A stretch of DNA of 26,493 nucleotides, taken from NCBI GenBank assembly GCA_023481335.1, contig JAMCWI010000102.1, positions 1 through 26,493 of the forward strand, in the 5' to 3' direction. Position numbers and translations under genes: made by a program. Source of the stretch: Bacillota bacterium (lineage in GTDB: Bacteria; Bacillota; Desulfotomaculia; Desulfotomaculales; Desulfotomaculaceae). Shown piece after piece: positions 22,268-26,493 of the stretch. Below the pieces are notes generated by a model. That model searched no databases and was not told the origin of the DNA. It was given only the letters and a program-made list of their open reading frames with translations. The first letter of the stretch is position 1. Every line of letters starts with the position of its first letter.

Positions 22268-22511
22268 TTCAGTCGTCAGTCACCTGTCACCAGGCTTGTC
22301 GAAATTCAGCTTTGCCTGACGTCTGACGGTCTAAGGAAAGGGGATACGCCTGTCAATGGTATGGGGACACACCTTCTTGGTTTCTAAGTAATCCAACTCT
22401 TTATTTTCACGAATCAAGGAGTGGGGTCGCATCACGTTTCATTCTCCAAGCGAAGGAATGTCACCAACTTTACAGTGAAGGAATGTCCCCTTATCGGACG
22501 TCCGACGACTA
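22268..22511 (-). repeat. Family B arms enclosing family A copy 3 (rplN-rplX gap)
   Basis: In transcript sense the rplN stop codon (TAG, 22511-22509) begins a short arm TAGTCGTCGGACGTCCG. After the A unit come ACCGTCAGACGTCAGG (22332-22317) and, next to the rplX binding site, GTGACTGACGACTGA (22282-22268). GTCGTC of the first arm is complementary to GACGAC of the last. The words differ from the AGAAGTGAG type but the placement is the same. Confidence 0.6.
22340..22490 (-). repeat. Family A repeat, copy 3 (rplN-rplX gap)
   Basis: The 103-bp unit (22363-22465) is nearly identical to copy 4 and to the reverse complement of copy 1; its far end reads TGTCACC where the others have TGTCCCC. Further end copies lie outside: GGGGATACGCC at 22340 and TGTCCCC at 22484-22490. 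It is oriented opposite to copies 1 and 2. Confidence 0.88.
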
Positions 22512-22877
22512 TAATACTTCCGGGGCCAGGGAAATTATTTTCATAAACTCGCGATCCCTGAGTTCTCTGGCTACAGGGCCGAAGATCCGGGTGCCGCGGG
22601 GGCTCTTGTCGTCCTTGATTACGACGGCGGCATTTTCGTCAAACTTGATATACGATCCGTCGGGCCGCCGTACTTCCTTCTTGGTGCGCACCACCACGGC
22701 CTTTACTACCTCCCCCTTTTTGACGACGCCACCGGGGGACGCCTCCTTTACCGAGCATATAATGATATCCCCAATACTGGCGTAACGGTGCAAAGACCCG
22801 CCCAGGACGCGGATACACATCAACCTGCGGGCGCCGGTATTGTCTGCAACCTTCAACATGGTCTGGACCTGTATCAC
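22509..22877 (-). CDS. rplN: Ribosomal protein uL14 (L14)
   Basis: The 122-residue product (exactly the family size) has MIQVQTMLKVADNTGARRLM, IRVLGGSLHRYASIGDIIIC, VVVRTKKEVRRPDGSYIKFD and the C-terminal GTRIFGPVARELRDREFMKI. L14 forms part of the intersubunit bridge region. GTG 22877 follows AGGAGGTTTTAGGC. Confidence 0.98.
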   Translation of the reverse strand: MIQVQTMLKVADNTGARRLMCIRVLGGSLHRYASIGDIIICSVKEASPGGVVKKGEVVKAVVVRTKKEVRRPDGSYIKFDENAAVVIKDDKSPRGTRIFGPVARELRDREFMKIISLAPEVL

Positions 22878-22900
22878 GCCTAAAACCTCCTAATCCCACA

Positions 22901-23167
22901 TCACATTTGTTCTGCTCTTTCCAGGATGTCCACAACCCGCCAGCGCTTTTCTTTAGAGAGAGGCCGGGTTTCCATTATTTTAACTTTATCGCCTATACGG
23001 CAGGAATTTTTTTCATCATGCGCCTTGAACTTCCTGGTACGACGGGAGGTACGCTGATACAGGGGGTGCCTTACCAGGGTTTCGACCGCCACAACCACGG
23101 TCTTATCCATTTTATCGCTTACCACCTTGCCGGTGACAACCTTTCGTACTCCTTGCCCTTCCGCCAA
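22901..23167 (-). CDS. rpsQ: Ribosomal protein uS17 (S17)
   Basis: The 88-residue OB-fold protein has RKVVTGKVVSDKMDKTVVVA, ETLVRHPLYQRTSRRTRKFK, AHDEKNSCRIGDKVKIMETR and PLSKEKRWRVVDILERA, the complete S17 pattern. TTG 23167 follows GGAGGTATAGTT with proper spacing, so the rare start codon is convincing. It lies 23 bases before rplN. Confidence 0.97.
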   Translation of the reverse strand: MAEGQGVRKVVTGKVVSDKMDKTVVVAVETLVRHPLYQRTSRRTRKFKAHDEKNSCRIGDKVKIMETRPLSKEKRWRVVDILERAEQM

Positions 23168-23186
23168 AACTATACCTCCCTCCGTT

Positions 23187-23249
23187 GAGAAGTGAGATGT
23201 GTGAGGTTGGAAGTGAGAAAAATTATTGGCTGCTTCCCTGCCTCACTTT
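23187..23249 (-). repeat. Short family B element, AGAAGTGAG word type (rpmC-rpsQ gap)
   Basis: In transcript sense AAAGTGAGGCAGGGAAG (23249-23233) is followed by CTCACTTCCAACCTCACACA and CTTCTC (23218-23187), ending just before the rpsQ binding site. The first arm is shorter than in the rplE elements and starts about 25 bases after the rpmC stop, so this may be a decayed copy. Confidence 0.6.
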
Positions 23250-23275
23250 ATCCTTTAGAACCTGGCGCCTGTATG

Positions 23276-23479
23276 TCAGGCCCGCTGGATGCCCAGTTCC
23301 CGTTCCCGCATGACGGTCCTTACCCGGGCTATTTTCCGTCTCGTTTCCTTTAACTTCATCGGGTTATCCAATTGCCCGGTGGCCATCTGAAAACGAAGTC
23401 TAAACAGTTCATCTTTCGAGTCGTGCAGCTTTTTGGCCAGTTCGGCATCGGTGAATTCCTTCAATTCCTTAACTTTCAT
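23276..23479 (-). CDS. rpmC: Ribosomal protein uL29 (L29)
   Basis: The 67-residue product has KVKELKEFTDAELAKKLHDS, ELFRLRFQMATGQLDNPMKL and ETRRKIARVRTVMRERELG, the helical L29 hairpin near the tunnel exit. I choose ATG 23479, preceded by AGGTGAGGTCA, over an upstream in-frame start inside rplP. It overlaps the end of rplP by 11 bases. Confidence 0.97.
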   Translation of the reverse strand: MKVKELKEFTDAELAKKLHDSKDELFRLRFQMATGQLDNPMKLKETRRKIARVRTVMRERELGIQRA

Positions 23480-23900
23480 TGACCTCACCTGCTTCCCCGC
23501 GTTTAACAAATTTAGTTTTTATCGGTAGCTTGTGGGACGCCAGCCGCAAGGCTTCAACGGCGATCTCCTCGCTGATACCGGCAAGTTCAAACATGATCCG
23601 GCCCGGCTTTACCACCGCCACCCAATACTCGGGGTTACCCTTTCCCGAACCCATCCGGGTTTCGGCCGGTTTTGCGGTAACGGGCTTGTCGGGGAAAATC
23701 CTGATCCAAACTTTGCCGCCCCGCTTGATGTAACGGGTCATGGCGACACGCGCCGCCTCAATCTGGCGGTTGGTTATCCAGGCCGGCTCCATGGCCATAA
23801 GGCCGTATTCGCCGAAATCAATCTCTTTACCACCCTTGGCCTTTCCTTCCATGCGGCCGCGGTGCTGTTTTCTAAATTTAACCCTCTTCGGTATGAGCAT
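23469..23900 (-). CDS. rplP: Ribosomal protein uL16 (L16)
   Basis: The 143-residue product has MLIPKRVKFRKQHRGRMEGK, FGEYGLMAMEPAWITNRQIE, RMGSGKGNPEYWVAVVKPGR and the C-terminal EALRLASHKLPIKTKFVKRG. L16 sits beside the A-site tRNA. ATG 23900 follows GGAGGCAGGTAAAG and overlaps the end of rpsC by 23 bases, which implies translational coupling. Confidence 0.98.
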   Translation of the reverse strand: MLIPKRVKFRKQHRGRMEGKAKGGKEIDFGEYGLMAMEPAWITNRQIEAARVAMTRYIKRGGKVWIRIFPDKPVTAKPAETRMGSGKGNPEYWVAVVKPGRIMFELAGISEEIAVEALRLASHKLPIKTKFVKRGEAGEVNES

Positions 23901-24597
23901 CTTTACCTGCCTCCTTCACCGGAGGCCGCCGCCCTTCTGCAGGCCGGGGCCTGGGAGAAACCTTGGCTTCCGGTAAAACTTCTCCCCGGTATATCCAGAC
24001 TTTGATTCCGATTTTGCCGTAAGTGGTTTTTGCCTCGGCAAATCCGTAGTCAATGTTTGCCCTCAAGGTATGCAGAGGCACCTTGCCCTCGCTGTACCAT
24101 TCGGTGCGGGCAATTTCAGCGCCGGCCAGGCGTCCAGAACACATGACTTTGATCCCCTTGGCGCCCATTTTCATGGAGCGGGAAACAACCTGCTTCATGG
24201 CCCTTCTAAAAGCAATACGCTTTTCAATCTGGGCCGCCGCGTTTTCGGCCACCAGTTGGGCGTCGAGTTCCGGCACCTTTATTTCAACAATGTTTACACT
24301 TACTTGTTTGCTTGTAATTTTCTCAAGAGTCTTGCGCAGGTTTTCCACTTCCGCGCCGCCCCGGCCGATTACGATACCCGGCTTGGCAGTATGGATGGAA
24401 ACCTTCACCCTGTTGGCCGCCCGCTCGATCTGGATGCGGGAAATACCGGCGGCATATAGCTTCTTTTTTATGAATTCCCGTATTTTTATGTCCTCGTGCA
24501 ATAGCGGGGCAAAATTCTTTTTATCGGCAAACCATTTCCCTTCCCAGTCACGGATGATGCCGATACGCAGGCCTTTGGGATTTACTTTTTGGCCCAA
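23878..24597 (-). CDS. rpsC: Ribosomal protein uS3 (S3)
   Basis: The 239-residue product has GQKVNPKGLRIGIIRDWEGK, a KH domain (KVSIHTAKPGIVIGRGGAEV) and the C-terminal half with SRSMKMGAKGIKVMCSGRLA and KTTYGKIGIKVWIYRGEVLP. S3 lines the mRNA entry. I choose TTG 24597, six bases after AAGGAGGG, since it gives the canonical start GQKVNPKG; the TTG at 24603 touches the binding site and would add two residues. The rplV stop lies two bases upstream. Confidence 0.97.
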   Translation of the reverse strand: MGQKVNPKGLRIGIIRDWEGKWFADKKNFAPLLHEDIKIREFIKKKLYAAGISRIQIERAANRVKVSIHTAKPGIVIGRGGAEVENLRKTLEKITSKQVSVNIVEIKVPELDAQLVAENAAAQIEKRIAFRRAMKQVVSRSMKMGAKGIKVMCSGRLAGAEIARTEWYSEGKVPLHTLRANIDYGFAEAKTTYGKIGIKVWIYRGEVLPEAKVSPRPRPAEGRRPPVKEAGKDAHTEEG

Positions 24598-24599
24598 AA

Positions 24600-24941
24600 T
24601 CAACCCTCCTTAGTATCGCTGACCACAATGGTGATGTGGCTGCTGCGCTTGCGCTGGAGATCGGCCCTGCCCATGGCCCGCGCCGAAAATCGCTTTAAGG
24701 TCGGCCCCTGGTCGACAAAGGCACCCTTGACAAAGAGTTCGTCCCTGTCGGCCTGAAGGTTATGCTCAGCATTGGCCGTGGCAGACTTAAGCACCTTGGT
24801 GACAGCCATTGATGCCCTTTTCGGCGTATATTGCAAAATGGCTAGTGCTTCACTTACTTTTTTCCCCCGGATAAGGTCCACCACCAGGCGCACCTTTCTC
24901 GGGGATATCCTGATATATTTGGCAATGGCTCTTGCTTCCAT
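24600..24941 (-). CDS. rplV: Ribosomal protein uL22 (L22)
   Basis: The 113-residue product has ARAIAKYIRISPRKVRLVVD, ALAILQYTPKRASMAVTKVL, SATANAEHNLQADRDELFVK and LKRFSARAMGRADLQRKRSS, whose hairpin lines the exit tunnel and influences macrolide response. ATG 24941 follows GGGGGTAAATAAG. It lies 23 bases after rpsS. Confidence 0.98.
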   Translation of the reverse strand: MEARAIAKYIRISPRKVRLVVDLIRGKKVSEALAILQYTPKRASMAVTKVLKSATANAEHNLQADRDELFVKGAFVDQGPTLKRFSARAMGRADLQRKRSSHITIVVSDTKEG

Positions 24942-24964
24942 CTTATTTACCCCCTCGTGAAAGC

Positions 24965-25249
24965 TTACTTCAACGCGGTTGACCTTTCCGTGTGGTGGCC
25001 GTGGCCCCTGAAATGCCTGGTGGAAGCGAACTCACCAAGCTTGTGGCCGACCATGTCTTCTGTAATATATACAGGTATGTGCTTCTTCCCGTCGTGAACC
25101 GCAATGGTGTGTCCCACCATCTGCGGGAAAATAGTCGACGCTCTCGACCAGGTCTTGATCACTTTCTTCTCGTTGGCTTCGTTCATCTTCTCAATTTTGG
25201 CCAGAAGCTTTTCCGCCACATAAGGACCCTTTTTTAAAGAACGTCCCAA
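24965..25249 (-). CDS. rpsS: Ribosomal protein uS19 (S19)
   Basis: The 94-residue product has GRSLKKGPYVAEKLLAKIEK, KVIKTWSRASTIFPQMVGHT, IAVHDGKKHIPVYITEDMVG and HKLGEFASTRHFRGHGHHTE, complete S19 of the 30S head. TTG 25249 follows AAGGAGGGTTAAAATCT. The 299-base gap to rplB, tiny or absent in most genomes, holds family B and family A repeats and no gene. Confidence 0.98.
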   Translation of the reverse strand: MGRSLKKGPYVAEKLLAKIEKMNEANEKKVIKTWSRASTIFPQMVGHTIAVHDGKKHIPVYITEDMVGHKLGEFASTRHFRGHGHHTERSTALK

Positions 25250-25267
25250 AGATTTTAACCCTCCTTT

Positions 25268-25551
25268 TCAGTAGTCAGTAGTCTGTAGTCTGTCGGTCTA
25301 AGGTATGGGGACACACCTTCTTGGGTTCTAAGTGATCCAACTCTTTATTTTCGCGAATCAAGGAGTGGGGTAGCATCACGTTTCATTTTCCAAGCGAAGG
25401 AATGTCCCCAACTTTACAGGTAATCGGTAAAAGATACGTTAAAGTTCCAGCATCGACTGTATCTAATTTCCCAGGCAGTCGCCCGGTGGTAAAGTGCCTG
25501 CCGGCAGGCAGCGTTCAATTAATTCTGACTACTGACTACCGACTACCGCTA
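25268..25551 (-). repeat. Family B arms enclosing family A copy 4 (rplB-rpsS gap)
   Basis: In transcript sense the rplB stop codon (TAG, 25551-25549) starts the first arm: TAGCGGTAGTCGGTAGTCAG. The last arm, next to the rpsS binding site (25296-25268), reads GACCGACAGACTACAGACTA and CTGACTACTGA, largely complementary to the first. Between them lie a perfect 14-bp palindrome GCCTGCCGGCAGGC, near 25498-25511, and the family A unit. Confidence 0.8.
25307..25409 (-). repeat. Family A repeat, copy 4 (rplB-rpsS gap)
   Basis: A single clean 103-bp unit running from GGGGACA (25307) to TGTCCCC (25409). Its ends are imperfect inverted repeats (GGGGACACACCTTC-TTGG against the reverse of CCAAGCGAAGGAATGTCCCC). 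It has no extra tandem ends and so gives the simplest definition of the unit. Confidence 0.9.
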
Positions 25552-26373
25552 CTTGGTTCTTCTCTTCACGATCAGGCGGTCGCTGGGCTTTTTCTTGCGC
25601 GTGCGCGCGCCGAGCGCCGGTTTGCCCCACGGGGTAACGGGGTTGCGGCCGATTGGCGAGCGGCCCTCGCCGCCGCCGTGCGGGTGGTCGACCGGGTTCA
25701 TCACGACGCCGCGCACAGTCGGGCGGATCCCCATCCAGCGCTTGCGGCCGGCTTTACCGACAGTGATGTTTTCGTGATCGACGTTCCCCACCTGGCCGAT
25801 GGTGGCCCGGCATACCTGTAGTAAAAGACGCATCTCGCCCGAAGGCATCCGGATGTTTGCGTACTTGCCTTCCTTGGCCATTAACTGCGCCGATGCTCCG
25901 GCAGAGCGGACGAGTTGGCCGCCTGCCCCGGGCTTAAGCTCGATATTGTGGATCATTGTGCCCACCGGAATATTTTTTAACGGCAGCGTATTGCCCACCT
26001 TAATATCGGCTTCCGGACCGGACATAACGGTCTGTCCCACAGTCATGCCAACCGGTGCGATGATGTAACGCTTTTCGCCGTCAGCGTAATGCAAAAGAGC
26101 AATCCTGGACGCCCTGTTGGGGTCGTACTCAATCGTTGCCACTTTGGCCGGAATACCGTCTTTATTGCGCTTAAAATCAATAATCCGGTACATTCGCTTG
26201 TGCCCGCCGCCCTGGTGCCTTACCGTAATCCGGCCGCCGTCATTGCGCCCGCCCCTGTTTTTCAAAGGTTTTAAGAGTGATTTTTCGGGCTCGGTAGAGG
26301 TTATTTCGTCAAAGGTCGAAACGGTTACAAACCGCCGGCCGGGCGAGGTTGGTTTAAATTTCTTTACACCCAA
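25549..26373 (-). CDS. rplB: Ribosomal protein uL2 (L2)
   Basis: The 274-residue product has GVKKFKPTSPGRRFVTVSTF, GGRITVRHQGGGHKRMYRII, YDPNRASRIALLHYADGEKR, AGRKRWMGIRPTVRGVVMNP and the conserved VDHPHGGGEGRSPIGRN with the His essential for peptidyl transfer. I choose TTG 26373, nine bases after AAAGGAGG, which gives the canonical start; the GTG at 26382 abuts the binding site. The stop codon opens a family B repeat. Confidence 0.97.
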   Translation of the reverse strand: MGVKKFKPTSPGRRFVTVSTFDEITSTEPEKSLLKPLKNRGGRNDGGRITVRHQGGGHKRMYRIIDFKRNKDGIPAKVATIEYDPNRASRIALLHYADGEKRYIIAPVGMTVGQTVMSGPEADIKVGNTLPLKNIPVGTMIHNIELKPGAGGQLVRSAGASAQLMAKEGKYANIRMPSGEMRLLLQVCRATIGQVGNVDHENITVGKAGRKRWMGIRPTVRGVVMNPVDHPHGGGEGRSPIGRNPVTPWGKPALGARTRKKKPSDRLIVKRRTK

Positions 26374-26411
26374 AGGTGACACACCTCCTTTTTACAGGAA
26401 ACTTAAAAATC

Positions 26412-26493
26412 TTATAAAGTCTCAAATCCTTCAATTTTATCGCCTTTACGAAGGGTCACGATTGCTTTTTTACGGTCGGGGGTCTTGCCCCAG
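26412..26493 (-). CDS. rplW: Ribosomal protein uL23 (L23), C-terminal end (runs off right edge)
   Basis: The last 26 residues before TAA at 26414-26412 read WGKTPDRKKAIVTLRKGDKI and then EGFETL, typical of the L23 C-terminus. It lies 38 bases upstream of the rplB start, the universal S10-operon order. The rest is outside the window. Confidence 0.93.
   Translation of the reverse strand, partial: WGKTPDRKKAIVTLRKGDKIEGFETL

Overview
The window is a Firmicutes chromosome segment, most like the Desulfotomaculum/Pelotomaculum group of Clostridia (inferred from gene order, mixed GC, many GTG/TTG starts behind strong AGGAGG sites, and zinc-ribbon forms of S14, S4, L24 and L36). Nearly all genes lie on the minus strand, so transcription runs from high to low coordinates.

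Right three quarters (26493 to 7543): the S10-spc-alpha ribosomal superoperon, read in order: rplW(end)-rplB-rpsS-rplV-rpsC-rplP-rpmC-rpsQ-rplN-rplX-rplE-rpsN(Z)-rpsH-rplF-rplR-rpsE-rpmD-rplO-secY-map-KOW protein-infA-rpmJ-rpsM-rpsK-rpsD-rpoA-rplQ, then ecfA1-ecfA2-ecfT (energy-coupling module of vitamin/metal uptake), truA, and a separately promoted rplM-rpsI unit with a probable L13 leader and a clear terminator. adk, usual between secY and map, is absent. rpmD and rpmJ are short genes identified by hand.

The ribosomal operon is interrupted at many gene junctions by two kinds of repeat. Family A is a roughly 103-bp unit with imperfect 20-bp inverted ends (GGGGACA...TGTCCCC), found at four junctions in both orientations, sometimes with extra tandem copies of the ends. 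Family B is a series of long inverted-repeat hairpins made of short degenerate words (AGAAGTGAG, TAGTCAG, TGGTTGG). These begin at or inside the stop codon of the upstream gene and end just before the Shine-Dalgarno of the next. Two A units sit inside B elements, and one B arm lies inside the coding sequence of the KOW protein.

Left part (1 to 7300): an AT-richer accessory region that looks like a decaying polymorphic-toxin locus. It holds a truncated secreted beta-propeller-type protein, a SUKH (SMI1/KNR4) immunity-like gene, the 3' remnant of an IS256-family element fused to a 5'-truncated RHS protein with a C-terminal PD-(D/E)XK-like nuclease domain, a TPR-like protein and an unknown protein (candidate immunity genes), a truncated secreted YD-repeat/Ig fragment, a CreD-family membrane protein, a frameshifted SbcC C-terminal remnant, and the start of a small protein at the left edge.
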